Of a DNA stretch of 64,000 nucleotides, positions 36,779-48,959 are shown in pieces. A program made the translations under genes and the position numbers. Numbering within the stretch: the stretch's first letter is position 1; the number at the start of each line of letters is the position of its first letter. The stretch is from Albifimbria verrucaria (taxonomy: Eukaryota; Ascomycota; Sordariomycetes; Hypocreales; Stachybotryaceae). Under the pieces are notes generated by a model that saw only the letters and a program-made list of their open reading frames with translations, did no database searches and had not been told where the DNA came from. The stretch spans positions 4,588,001-4,652,000 of the forward strand of contig JAHREC010000013.1 of NCBI GenBank assembly GCA_020081605.1. The letters are read 5' to 3'.

Positions 36779-38714
36779 CTACGCGTCGAGCGACTGGCGC
36801 TTCTTCTTCTTCTGCTTCTTCTCCTTCTTGGCCTCGGCCTCGTCAGCCTCGTCGTCGTGCTTGCGCTTCTTCTTCTTCTCCGAAGTAGGCTCGGCGGGTG
36901 CTGCCGCGGCCTTGGAAGAGTGGAAGCCTCCTCAGCCTTGCGCAGCTTCTTCAGCTCCTTCTTGCTGTGCACCTTGGGGTGCCATCCTCGTTGACATCAA
37001 CATCGCCACGCTCGTACTTGCGCTTGAACTTCTTGACAGAAATTCCGGCAGCGGCAGCCATACGCTCGTAGTCAGCCTCAGAGAGCTTCTTAGAAGGGGT
37101 CTTAGCAACATCCTCGTCGCTGCTGTCGGCCTCCTCAGCATCATCCATCTCCTCATCGTCGTCCTCCTCAACAACCTCGATCTTGGCCTTCTTGTCCTTC
37201 TTGGACTTCTTCTCCTTCTTGGGAGTCTCACCGTTAGTCTCGTCCACACCGTCGGCGTCGACGTTGTAACGACGGGTCTCCTTGAGGGTGAACTGGCTGG
37301 CGCCCAGGATCTCGCCGGAGGGGGTGACATTGGTGCCCTTGGGCAGAAGAGGCTTGCCCTCCAGCTTTCGCAGGTGGTTCTCAAGCTTGATGCGGTTGCT
37401 CAGACCAAGAATGGCCCTTTCCTCATCGTCGGCATCCTCATCGTCCTCGCCGAGAGCATCGACACGAAGACCAAGGGCAGTCTTGGCAGACAGCATACGG
37501 GCAATCTTACCCTTGTTTCTGCCAGTAGCCTGACCAATCAAGGACGAGTGGTAGATGAGACCATACTTGGGTGTGTCGTGCTTAGTCTTCAGGGCACGGA
37601 ACAGAGCCTTCTCGGCACCGAGAATCTGGATGGTGGAACCAGGGGCCTTGGCAAGGTTGATGAGAGAGCCAGCGTGGGCAATCAGACGAGCACCAACCAG
37701 GTAGCCAACGAGTGCACTCAGGTTAGGGGCGATAGCACGCATACGGTTCTCGAGGTAAGAGGACAGCTCCGCGCGGTAGGTGGTGTACTGAACGACCTGA
37801 GAAGCCAATTCCTGGACGTTGGTCAAGTCCTCTTCAGTGATTTCAGTTCCCATGCTGATCTCGGCAGCGGCCTTGAGAGCAATCTCAAGCTCCTCGGGGA
37901 GGATGTCTGAGAGGTCGGTATCGGCCATGTTGGTGCGCATGCCCGAAGCCAGGACGACACGAGCGTAGGCCAGGTTGTCATTCAGGATCTTGGCCATCTC
38001 AGGGAAGTGCCAGCCGTACCACTCCTTCGTTCGCATCGCGTAGACGTTCAACTCCTTGTCCATATCGTCGAGAAGCTTGACAGCCTGGATGATCATGGAG
38101 TCGAGCTTGTCGGCAGAGAACTTCAACTTGTGTCGGGACATGGAGTGAGAGAGACCCAGAGCCATTCGGTCGAGAGTGCTCTGCTCAAGACCGGGAATCA
38201 AAGATGACACATGCTCTCGAATGCCTCGGAAGAGATCCATCGTCTGCGTGCCAGAAACGGGAGAGAGGTTGAACTGGGGCAGGTTCGAGATAGCGGTGCC
38301 CAGCTTGATGTCGGCAACGGCGATCGAGGCCTTCTTTTCGGCCTTGAGATCCTCCAGGAGGGAGGTAAGGAGCTCGGGGACCTTGCCCTCCTTGAGGGAG
38401 GCGGCCTCCTCGAGGGCCATGGCAGCACTGTCGAACTTGACGAACTTCTTCAACTTCAGCCTACAAGTCATGGACTGTCAGACGTTGTTCCAAATCGATG
38501 CCAGCGAGCGACCGGTACTTACATCTCCACCAGCTTCTCGGGTCGACCGAGTTCCGCGGCAAGATCTTCATTCTTCAGCATCTTCTTGTCCGCAGCCTTG
38601 AACAGGCCGTAGCTGCAACGGTTGTTAGCATTCTGTAGCCGGACAAACGTGAGACGCAGTAGTCCCATCGAATACTCACCCCGCAGGCGTCTCGGCAAGA
38701 ACGAAGAGAGACAT
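36779..38714 (-). CDS. NOP58: box C/D snoRNP core protein NOP58
   Basis: Exons on the minus strand: 38714-38680, 38612-38523 and 38460-36779. [20 protein letters not shown] is the canonical start of Nop58. The NOP5 N-terminal domain, the NOSIC region ([20 protein letters not shown]) and the Nop domain ([52 protein letters not shown]) follow in order. The C-terminus is a Lys/Glu/Asp-rich tail with several [15 protein letters not shown] repeats. Two one-base deletions near 36976 (C run) and 36915 affect only the tail; restoring them gives 602 residues. The protein holds box C/D snoRNAs for 2'-O-methylation of rRNA in the nucleolus. It is head to head with VMA6. Confidence 0.95.
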
Positions 38715-39217
38715 TGTAAAAGGTTGAGATTCTCTCAAACGCCCTCGCTCGGGATAGATAGACCAAGACTTCCTCGCAAGGCGCAATTCCAATTGTTGTG
38801 CGCTCGAGTTAGAATGCGAGGTGGGCTGCTGGGGAGGAAATTTTTAGATCAAAAAGCTCTATCCTTCACTTCGAAATTTTTGGTCTCGGTACGGTGGTAC
38901 CTGGTTCCCAAACAGGAAAAGCTTGAATAGTGGGGGTGGCCGTGGCTGTGGCGGTCGGTTTCGGCGTTACAAAGTTCCGCTCGCAGCTCCCAATCAACTC
39001 ACGTGGGAGCTTAGCACTGCGTCTGTTACCAGGGCGTCAGTCGTAGGTGTTGGATTGTGATAGTTGCGTCAAGTCAGTTGGACGAGCATCAGATTGTCAG
39101 AATCAGCGCCTTCCGGAACAGCCGCCGAATCTTGTGAACCTTGGGCAAGGCTCGTGGTTTTCAACAGATACTCTTTTCTGCTCTACCTCGCTCAGCTATT
39201 CTGATCATCTAATCAAG
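38715..39217. promoter_or_regulatory. divergent promoter region NOP58 / VMA6
   Basis: Only 503 bases separate the start codons of two essential, constitutively needed genes on opposite strands. The region is compact and carries no protein-like frame. A GGTGGCCGTGGCTGTGGCGGTCGG stretch near 38935-38960 is GC-rich. Shared regulation is inferred from spacing only. Confidence 0.5.
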
Positions 39218-40465
39218 ATGGAGGGACTATTGTTCAACATTAACAATGGGTAAGTTGCTTGCCTAGATCAAGGCGTCACCCGCTCATTCATTGACCCCCA
39301 ATAGCTACGTCGAGGGCATTGTCCGAGGTTACCGAAATGGCCTCCTTACAAGCGGTGCCTACAACAACTTGACGCAGTGCGAGACAATTGACGGTGCGTA
39401 TTGAAAACACCCTCAGCCTCTCCATTCGCTGACGACGACAAGATCTCAAGCTTCAGCTCGGTCCCGCTTACGGCGATTTCCTTGCGTCGCTCCCCTAACC
39501 CTTCGACCTCTGCCCTCGCCTCCAAGACCACCGATAAGCTCATCTCCGAGTTTCGCTATGTTCGCGCCAACGCCGTCGGTTCCCTGGCGAAATTCATGGA
39601 CTACGTCACCTACGGCTACATGATTGACAATGTCGCTCTCCTCATCACTGGCACCCTGCACGAGCGAGACACCAGGAGCTGCTGGAGAGATGTCACCCTC
39701 TCGGCTGGTTCGAGACCATGCCTGTCCTCTGTGTTGCTACCAACATCGAAGAGCTCTACAACAGCGTTCTCATCGAGACACCATTGGCGCCATACTTCAA
39801 GGGCAGCCTTAGCCACCAGGATCTGGACGAGCTCAACATCGAGATCGTGCGTAACACACTATACAAGAACTACCTCGAGGATTTCTACAACTTCGTCAAC
39901 ACCCACCCTGAGATGGCTGGCACTCCTACCGCCGAAGTCATGTCTGAAATCCTCGAATTTGAGGCCGACCGCCGAGCCATCAATATCACGCTGAACTCTT
40001 TCGGCACCGAGCTGTCCAAGGCCGATCGCAAGAAGCTCTACCCCAACTTCGGCAAGCTCTACCCCGAGGGTACCCTTATGCTGTCTCGTGCCGACGACCC
40101 CGAAGGTGTCCGCCTTGCTGTTGATGGTGTCCACGATTACAAGACCTTCTTCGACGCCGTCTCGCTAGGCGGTGGCCCTTCTGGCCCCGGAAACATGGGT
40201 GGCGGCTCTGGAGATGGTCGCACTCTTGAGGACATGTTCTATCAGAAGGAGATGGAGATCTCCAAGAGCGCCTTCACACGGCAATTCACATACGGAATTG
40301 TCTATGCCTGGGTGAAGCTACGTGAGCAAGTAAGAGCTGTCTCATCTTCCCTATACCGCCATGATAACTGACTTTGATTAGGAAATTCGAAACATCACAT
40401 GGATTGCCGAATGCATAGCGCAGAACCAGAAGGACCGCATTGGCAACTTCATCAGCGTCTTCTGA
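39218..40465 (+). CDS. VMA6: V-type ATPase V0 subunit d
   Basis: Exons 39218-39249, 39305-39393, 39443-40329 and 40382-40465. [20 protein letters not shown] is the well-known start of fungal Vma6. Further conserved segments are [72 protein letters not shown] and the C-terminal [19 protein letters not shown]. The subunit couples the V1 stalk to the membrane ring of the proton pump in the vacuole. A four-C run near 39492 appears to have lost two bases and a CC near 39673 one base; adding three bases gives exactly 364 residues, the common length in this family. Convergent with the mitochondrial uS15 gene. Confidence 0.95.
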
Positions 40466-40672
40466 TTTTCCCATCCACATACCCAGTTTCGATTTTAGTG
40501 TCACCTGTAGATTAGCACCATAAGCTCGCGATTGCAAGAAGGGGTTTCCAAACATTGGCGCAAATGAAGGAGGTAGAAGTATGGCATGAGGGTTCAATTC
40601 GCCCGCCTATGGCTTTGCCCTCCAATATTGTACATAAGATGAACAAGATAATGTTACAGCAGTAGGTTTGTT

Positions 40673-41676
40673 TTACAGGGTAATCTGTTCCTTCCATGTA
40701 GCAGGCGTCAGCCCCAGCTTCTCAAGCATGTGTGTCCACCTCTCTCCACCTCTCTCCTTCTTCTCCATGTACTTGAGCAGCCTCTGCCTTCGGTGCAAGA
40801 GGAGTCTCAAGTTACGTCTGTTATGCTTGTCCTTGTATCCGCGGTTGTTCTGCAGCGCAGTAGCGAGGTTGCGGATCTTGGCTGTCAAGATACCGATCTG
40901 CACCTCAGGGCTGCCCGTGTCCGGTCCAGCACGGCCCGGTTGGGGTTCGTTGCTGGCAAAGATGGACTTGGGCTTAGGTGCCAGGAACTTGTCCGTCTTG
41001 TGTCGGCCCAGTTCGTCAACGATGCGTCGAACGTTGATGTGGAAGCGGTCACGAGCGCTGCTGTTCTCGATGGAGGTAATTCTCTTCAAGACCTCAACAG
41101 CCTTTTGATGTCTCTGGAGGTGCAGCTTCTTCTGTTCCTCTTCCTTCTGAGGGTCCATCTGGCCCTCGACAAGTCCGACCAATGGTTTCGATAGGACGTA
41201 GGCCTGGGTCGCAGCCTCTTCGAGCTCAGAGTCAACGAGGAAATGGTTGCGAAGAGCAGACAGGGTGTTTCCGGCGGAAGCCTTGCCCTTGGTGGGCTTT
41301 TGAGCCGCTGTGTTGGCGCTGTCCTGAGCTAACGTAGCAAAGGATTCAACGAAAGGGCTCGGCTTGCCCCAGACTGGATCACCCCATTCTTCCGACCTGG
41401 TTGCCTCCAACTCTTCACGGCGCTTAAGGTTGGCGTTCTTGCGCTGCTGGGCTTGGGCATATCGGTAGGGATCCTGCTTCGCAAGGCGCTTCTTCTCTTT
41501 GGAAGAGATATTGGCCGTCTGAACGATGGGGAGGAAGTTGGGGGTAGCCGGCTTCGCTGCTGGGCGGAGACACACTAGCACAATTGTCAGCACAGGAAAG
41601 AAGCATTGCAAGTGGTAATGTGCTTCCTACAGTTTGCAGTGCCAAGGCGCTGCAGCGCCGGCAGTCTGGGTGGCAT
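40673..41676 (-). CDS. MRPS28: mitochondrial small ribosomal subunit protein uS15m
   Basis: Exons 41676-41631 and 41574-40673 on the minus strand; joined length gives 315 residues with no correction needed. The start MPPRLPALQRLGTAN is Arg/Leu-rich and fits a mitochondrial import signal. The C-terminal third carries the S15 domain: GSPEVQIGILTAKIRNLATA, NNRGYKDKHNRRNLRLLLHR and RRQRLLKYMEKKE. The long charged middle part (QQRKNANLKRREELEATR) is usual in fungal mitochondrial S15 proteins. It binds the small rRNA in the mitochondrial ribosome. It is one of three multi-exon genes here with no frame break. Its start codon is 320 bases from that of RPS0 on the other strand. Confidence 0.92.
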
Positions 41677-41995
41677 AATGAAGATATCTGCTGATCACAG
41701 CAGAGCAACGACAACTCCAACCAAAATTTCCTTAAAGTTCCCCAGGCCCCTTCACGGCTATCCAATGCTGCCGACGCGCGACCAAAAGGGATTAGTGTAT
41801 TTGTCACGTGTAAATATGGAGTTAGTGGACTATCCCAGTTTGGGACTAGTCACTTCAGGGCTCTCACCACACACATTTTCGGTTATTCTGAAGTTCTCGC
41901 GAACTTTTTGCGTCTGTTGGCACGATTTCAACACCATCCTTCTCCATCTACTTTCCTCCCCAAGTCACCCCTCCAGGAAGGAATAATCAGTCAAG
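41677..41995. promoter_or_regulatory. divergent promoter region, mitochondrial uS15m / cytosolic RPS0
   Basis: Just 319 bases lie between start codons of a mitochondrial and a cytosolic ribosomal protein gene. The part near RPS0 (41930-41975) is CT-rich, as expected for a strongly expressed ribosomal protein gene. No motif is claimed. Confidence 0.5.
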
Positions 41996-43015
41996 ATGGC
42001 CCCCGCCAACCTGCCGTCCCTCTTCAACGCCACCAGCCAGGACATCGAGACCCTGCTGGCTGCGCAATGCCACCTCGGTAGCAAGAACTTGCAGGTTCAC
42101 ATGGAGCCTTACCTGTGGAAGACTCGTGCCGACGGTGTCAACGTTATCAACATTGGCAAGACCTGGTGAGTTTGAGGATGCGACGCAGGCTTTTTGCACA
42201 GTCGGGCGATTTCAGCGAGAGGCGACAGGGAATCGCTAACCGTTTTTCACAGGAGAAGATCGTTCTCGCTGCTCGCATCATCGTCGCCATTGAGAACCCC
42301 GCCGACATTTGCGTTATCTCTGCCCGTCCCTACGGTCAGCGTGCCGTCCTCAAGTTCGCCGCTCACACCGGTGCTACCCCATTGCCGGTCGCTTCACCCC
42401 GGTAGCTTCACCAACTACATCACCCGCTCTTTCAAGGAGCCCCGCCTGATCATCGTCACCGACCCTCGCACCGACGCCCAGGCTATCAAGGAGGCCAGCT
42501 ATGTCAACATCCCCGTCATTGCCCTGACCGACACCGACTCTCCCACCGAGTACGTCGACGTTGCCATCCCCACCAACAACAAGGGTCGCCACGCCATCGG
42601 TACCGTCTGGTGGCTCCTTGCCCGTGAGGTCCTGCGTCTCCGCGGCACCATCTACAACCGCGAGACCCCTGGGACGTCATGGTCGATCTGTACTTCTGTA
42701 TGTTGATTCTGCGCCTTAGAAAGAAAGAAGAGAAGACTAACCATATTTCACAGACCGTGACCCCGAGGCTGAGGCCGAGGACAAGGTCGAGGAGGAGAAG
42801 CTCCCGGCGTTGAGGAGGAGGGCCCCGCCGCCATCGAGTCTGGCTTCCAGACCACCGGCGGTGACTGGGAGGCTCCCGCCCCTGGCTTCACTGGCGCTGC
42901 TGCCACTGGTGCCCCTGCCGCTACTGGCTGGGACGGCGCTGCTGGCGAGGAGTGGGGTGCCGCTGCTGGCAACACCGAGTGGGCCAACGAGCCCGCCAAG
43001 GAGACTCAGTGGTAG
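41996..43015 (+). CDS. RPS0: 40S ribosomal protein uS2 (S0)
   Basis: Exons 41996-42165, 42253-42697 and 42754-43015. The sequence [60 protein letters not shown] and [20 protein letters not shown] is that of eukaryotic uS2, ending in the acidic, Trp-containing tail ([15 protein letters not shown]). The protein is needed for 40S assembly and late 18S processing. This gene shows the densest cluster of frame breaks in the window: one base is missing at the exon 2 border (42253), in C runs near 42378, 42398 and 42668, and near 42804. With five bases restored the product has 293 residues. A highly conserved gene cannot tolerate these, so they are taken as sequence errors. Confidence 0.95.
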
Positions 43016-44329
43016 GTTGCTGAGCCCGAGGCCGACTCGAATCCTGCAGGCGACTGGTGAAGGGAAAACTTCGAAAACGGAGATAGAAGGACTGGGGATA
43101 GTCTGGGCATGGCTGTGTGCAATATTATTTGGTCAACGGTGGGCGTTCCTAGGCTTGCAGATATTTTCATCTTCGACCTGGGTGAAGTTTGGTGACACTT
43201 ATGAGGGAAAGATACTCTTCTCGTAGATTTCTTTCTCGTAGGGGAACTGTGGGAAGAGGGAAAGCCCTGTGTCCCGACGGGATGGACTTAATCGTTATCC
43301 CGCCTTAGTTGCTAGATGCTTGCTGCAATGTGCTTTTGATGTTCACTCATCTAAACATTCAATGGAAAGAAGAAAACCCAACACAACGTTCTGGTCCCTA
43401 TTTTCGTCGTGGGTTGCATGAGTACGTTGTGCATGTCGTCGTTGAAGTACATGGACCAATAAGTCAAGATTCAAGATCCCATTGCTTCCACGACATCACT
43501 CATGAACTGTATCCCTTGAATAATGAAGAAGGAATCTAGTAACTTGTGCCTTGATATTGCATACGGTTCGTAGCGTAGATCCCCAAGGCTTTTTTTCAGC
43601 GTCAGAAGCTGTGGAGGAAGTGGGACAACAAAGATATTCTCTTGAGTTTAACGTCGTCAGGTACAGGGTAGCAAAATTCCCAACCCACAATGGTGGAACT
43701 TGATGTTGATCACTACCCTGGAGAATAACTGAGCAAAGCGAGCAGCTATTCAATATCATGCTCTATTAGGGTTACACCTTGACTTGTTCTCTCCATTAAA
43801 AGGTTAGATACTTAGATAATCTCATGTACATTTTTCTTATGCGAATATATTAGTCCTAAGTAATTTTTAGGTGCCATGATACTGTGCTCTCTCCGTTAAG
43901 ACTTACACGTTGTATTAATTGTCTAAAGCATTACTAACACGATGTTAGGAAACTGTTGGCGTATCACATAGTAGGTGAAAGCAATGCTTATTTGTTTTCT
44001 CAGAGTAGCACTCGTCTTGAAAGGCTCCGTATGCCCTGCCCGAATGTCAATGTTAGCGTCTCAGATTGGAAATTATTGTTCTTATGTGAACCTTTCCAAG
44101 GTGCGTGTGGGCTCGGCAATACATAAAGGATATAAATAGTATAAAATAGAATGGCTCTCTTTTGTAATCTGATGTTTCTAAATTCAAATTATATCGGTGT
44201 GTTTTCGTATTTAGTCTAATTCTTTGAGGTGTTGCTAATATCTCCTATTATTCCAGCATTCGTTCTTCTCTTCCAAATTATATGTTTCGCTCCCATCAAT
44301 ACCGGACATCATCTGTTGACAGACAGACA
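43016..44329. other. 1.3-kb intergenic region, AT-rich in the second half
   Basis: The RPS0 3' UTR comes first. From about 43800 to 44280 the sequence is clearly AT-rich with runs of T and A and no coding signal. It borders the 3' end of the chitinase-subtilase locus. Confidence 0.45.
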
Positions 44330-47300
44330 TTAGCTGCACTTGGCATCAAATTTGCAGTTCGAGGAGTCGTTATCACACAGCACTGGCTTCGGGCAGTTGG
44401 CGCATTGATCATTGGCAAAGATGTACTCGAAATTCCAACCTTTAATGTCAATGTCCATGCCGCTGCGACTCGGCTTGGTGCCACAGACAATGGCCTCCCT
44501 GTCGCCCTCGAACTTGTCAATTGTGATCGTCCAACCGTCGCTTGCTGTGTAGGTGAGCTTGGCCCCGTTGCCCGTGACGGTGGCTTTGGCTCCGTTGCCG
44601 CAATCGTAGTTGTACTTGGTCTGGTCTGAGGCCCACCAGATTCCCTTGGAGGCATCACATACTTGGACACCGCTCTCCCAAATGCGGACTCTCATACCAT
44701 CAGGGCCACCGAAACAGTTATGCATGAATGTATGGGAAACGAGGCAGCGTGACTTGGGTTTTGGGGAGGCGGCGGCGGCGATGTCGTGGTTGGTTTCAGG
44801 ACAGCCCTTGAAGCGCACCCGCTATCAGTTATGGTTACCTCGCCATGAGGACCGCCGGTGGTAGTCCATGTTGCACTCGAAGCACATGTAGCCCCGGTAG
44901 ATCAGATGGAGATGCGTCCCATGGATCCGGTCCCAGGGTTGGGAGGTCTGGATCGGGCCCAGTGCTCGCGCAGGAGAGGCTAGTCTGACAGACACCTCCT
45001 CTAGGACCACCATTGCAAAGGGTCATAGTGGTAGTGGAAAGACAGACCTTACCGAAGGGCACCATAGTACCATCATCAGGCGGCAGAGTGGGAAGATCTG
45101 AGGGTCGAAAGATCGGGACCGGCGCGGTGAAATCTGGCGGTGTACCGGTCGGGCTCGGACTGCAGTAGTAGCTGGAGCAGACCTTACCGCAGTTCGCGGT
45201 GCACAGAGGAGCCGGCAGTCCAGGCTTGTAGTCAACAGGAGGGCCTCGTGGCGAAGGTCCGTTTCCTCCAGGAGCTGACATGACTGACGACGGCCTAGGC
45301 CCCGCTTGAATCCCTCTGAATCACAATCAGAGTCGCTGTCGTCGTCAAAGTCTCTGTCAGGGCGGTCTTACCCATTGTAGACTATAGGAGGCCTGTTTGG
45401 ATCATGGGGTTTGGCTCCAGCTTGATGGGCTGTGAAAGCGTTTGGATATAACTCTTGACCTGTGCAGGCAAGAAAACGGCTGGTGCCCCAGTAGTCCTCG
45501 GAAGTAAGCGATGAGACCAGCTACCATAGAAGCAGCTATACCGGCCGGGGCCGGAAAGCGTTAGCAACTATTCATGTTTCATAAATGGATGGTCACAAAG
45601 AGCACATACCCATTGAGGTTCCATCGACGTATAGGGGATAGTCCTGTAGCCGTCCAGGTTGCGGTACTATCAGTTTCACGCCAGGAGCCCAATCACCAAT
45701 GTCCTGGTAAGGTGCATTGTCTGTAGTCATGTTGCCGTCTATGTCGGTGGCTCCACGAGGATTGCACCGCTGAGATTTGGCAAGCACAAGTCTGGATAAC
45801 TGTTGGCCGGTCTGTCCTTGTAGTTGCCAGCAATGACAAATGCTATTCCAAGCTCCTCTTCCATCTTCTGCATGAGCATGCCTTAAGTATTTGTCAGTGA
45901 ATAGCCTTGTAGTGCGTATCTTAGAGACTTCGAGTGTTGTCCACTTACACCATATTTTCAGAATAGAATCGTCCTGGGCTTCATCGTCAGGAAAGCCAAA
46001 AGACATGTTCACGATAGACTTGGCTATCTTCTAGTCGTCATCTGCAATAAGTGCCAGAGCTTCCACAGTCTTCTCAAACAGTAGGTTGCCTCTTAATCCA
46101 CGAGCCGCCCAGACGAGGTTTGCCTTTGGCGCAACGCCGGAATCCCGCCCGACAGCATAGTTCGCAACAAAGTATCCGTGCCGTATATCTTTAGTAGTTC
46201 GTGTACCGTCAGTACCCCACTTTGGAGCTGTAAGTTCTCGAGGTTTTGCGTTGGAATAAGTCTAGAATAAGTGTTAGTGACTGATAATATGCACGTCCAC
46301 CAAGACTTCTTACCCCTTCATCTACTCCAGTCCACCCTGGCTCTATAATGTAAATGGTTTGTCCCTGGCCACCGCTATCGTCAAATGCGTATGAATAACG
46401 ATTGGTTGATGGCAGATGTGCTGGAACAAGCAGCTCCGTGAACCCGTAATCAATGTTGAAGGGAGGTCAGGTGGTATAGAAATTGCTGAAAGATGCCAAT
46501 CAGGCGTGTTGACGAACTGCTCAGTTCGTTTCTGTCTGTGGGTGGACTTGGAGCCTTCGATGATCGTTCCATTTTCATTCATAGCCTTTATAGAACTTTC
46601 TTACGGCTCTCGAAGAGCTCAGGGCACTTTCTGGTACTCGTCAAAGCCCTCTGAGTCTATTGACCTCTTCGACGCAGATTTTGTAGGACCATATGCTTTT
46701 TGGATCTAACCCCAGAACAAATTGTCAGCTTTTAGAACAGATATACCGTGAGTCCAAGAGGCTCTGTATGGACTGACCTCATTGACCTCGGCAGAGTTAA
46801 AATATGCTTTCGCCTGAGGACCTATGTTCTCCACGTAGAAGAAAGCAGTGAAGCCTAGTCCGTGAGATCGAATTTCTCGATAACCATTCTTCATCCCACG
46901 CGCTTCCAAAGCGGTGTCACGCCTAGCAAGTATGGCTCTGATCTGTATCATATCGGTTGAGCTTTCTGGATCCCTTGGAATGATAATACCATAATCTCCA
47001 TTGCTTTCGCAGCCCCAGTTCGGTTCGCCTCTTTCTACAAGCATACGTCTTTCATGCATTCCAGTAGCTTCTGGTATACCTGTGAGCTCAAGAGCCCTAC
47101 GAGTAAGTTGACATGCCTTGACTGTCTTTGTTGCTGATACATTGGGTATGTTACAGCCCGTCACTGTCGCGCATTTGGACTTTACCTGTGTAGCTGTGGT
47201 CTTTGTCAGCCCACTGGAAACGGTTGTAGCAAAGGCGCTGGTCGTGAAGCAGAACGAGGCCTCTTCGGGAGTGCAGCCATCTGGCTTTGGAGGAGGATTA

Positions 47301-48959
47301 ATCCTTCCACCAGGGCCCACGCTATTATTGTGTTAGTCTCATATTCTTAAGCCGTGATAGAAACATGTTCTTACGTGATCTTCGGCCAAGGAGGAAGAGT
47401 TCCCGACAGAGTGAAGCCTGGAGGCAACTTGATGAACTCGACCGCTGGGAGTCCACTATCACAACTCCTGTTAGTCGAAGCAAGCAACGACAATTCAACT
47501 TAACTTACGGTCCCCAAATTCCCTCAGGAAGTTCCATTCCCAGCCATGGATCTCTATCTTGAACTCAGGCCAACTGATGCAGAACTAATTTTATGTTAGC
47601 AATCAGGCCAAACTCTTCAAAAGTTTCAAAACCTACTGTAAAGAACCAGAGATCACAGGGTGACTTGAAATTAGGCCCATTATCATCGTCATCTTCACCA
47701 TCCTCAGGAACCTCTGTCTCCACCGGATGAATCTCAAGCGAGGGTGGCCAAGTGACGCTTGGGGCGTCATCATCACCCTCAGGTGTTGGTGGGGTGTATG
47801 GAGGCTTTGTAGTTTTATCGAATGTTAGACGTGGCGGATAGTTCGGGGTGGGAATGTTGTTGGGATAATTATTCCAGTAGATGTACTACTAGCACTTGGA
47901 TCCGTAGAATCATGTGGGCCTCTCGTAATAATAGGCCAAGGTGGCAGTACAATTGTTCTAACCTGTCTTGTATCACCAGATAGAGTGAGTGTTGTTGTGA
48001 CTGGGTCGATATCGAGACTGGCGAGGGGCACAATGGTGCCAGTAGTTTCGCCAGAAGTGACATTGACGTTGTAATACTCCATTGAATTTGTGGTAATAGC
48101 AGGAACCTCAATAGTCAGGGTCGTTGTAGTGTCAGGGTGGATTTCGAGAGATGTAGTGTATGGCGGAATGGAGATGGTAGTAGTTGAGGGAAGAGTTATG
48201 GGCGGCAGAACGAATTGGCAGGGCGCTGAGCACTGAGCGGGTGTGCCAGAATAGACTGCAGGATCGAGATAGACGACTTCTCCAGCCTCATCATCTGGAC
48301 TAGAGCCTTGTCAGTAAACATAGATGTGGTTGGTCTTGTCAAACATACGATCCTGAACCTGGAACTTGGAAATCAATACTCCAGACCATTGTTCCACCGA
48401 AGCAAAGACCATCGGCGAAATTCTTCTTTGCTGCAAATGTCTCCTCATCGTCGTACCCAATCCACTGGTCATCCCAGGTGATCTGTTTCATCATGGAGTC
48501 GGGTAGATATTGAGGCTTCAGGTTACGTCTCTTGATAAGCTGCTGTATTTCTACGAGAGACATAACTCCGTCAAAGTCCGTGCAAGGAGCAGCATTGCTA
48601 GCACCTTCGAAGGGACAGAGGAGCTGGTTACAGCTGGGATCTTTCAATGTGTATCCTCTTCCATACATAGCCAGACCGAAGTTTAGTTTCTGGGGATTAA
48701 GTCCATCGAACCAGAGTGGCACCGAATTGTTGGAGATTTCACGTATGTCAGCCTGGCCGCGAACTTTCTTACCAAGTGTTTTGACATCCGCGTCCCAAGA
48801 CCCATGAAGATCTGACAAATATTAGCAATATGTCGGAATTGAACGAGAAATCTAGCATTACCGTAAGCCATAAAGCCAAAGAAGTCAACGTTTGGTTCCA
48901 TTGCTTTGGCATCGAACCATCTCAGGTACCAATAGTCTGGCGCGAGGGTAATACTGATT
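44330..48959 (-). pseudogene. 5'-truncated GH18 chitinase fused to subtilisin-like domain and Cys-rich tail
   Basis: On the minus strand the reading starts at an intron acceptor (exon from 48959) inside a GH18 domain: ITLAPDYWYLRWFDAKAMEP, FFGFMAYDLHGSWD, LNFGLAMYGRGYTL and FGGTMVWSIDF. The N-terminal half with the DGxDxDxE catalytic motif is absent from the 1 kb upstream. After a Thr/Pro linker with PPRLTFDKTTKPPYTP, exons to 46705 read VGPGGRINPPPKPDG and CTPEEASFCFTTSA. A subtilase part follows: SYAFDDSGGQGQTIYIIEPG, DIRHGYFVANYAVGRDSG, SIVNMSFGFP, FVIAGNY and DGTSMAASMVAGLIAYF. The tail (45280-44330) is Cys-rich (LCTANCGKVCSSYYCS) and ends FANDQCANCPKPV. About ten introns are inferred. 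Besides one-base deletions, a true in-frame TAG sits at 46031-46033, and the catalytic Asp position reads Glu. Confidence 0.7.

Noticed and set aside
36738..37910. 390-codon open frame on the plus strand across NOP58
   Set aside because: Antisense of the conserved NOP58 core and Lys-rich tail; composition is Leu/Ser/Phe-rich as expected from reading Lys/Glu codons backwards.
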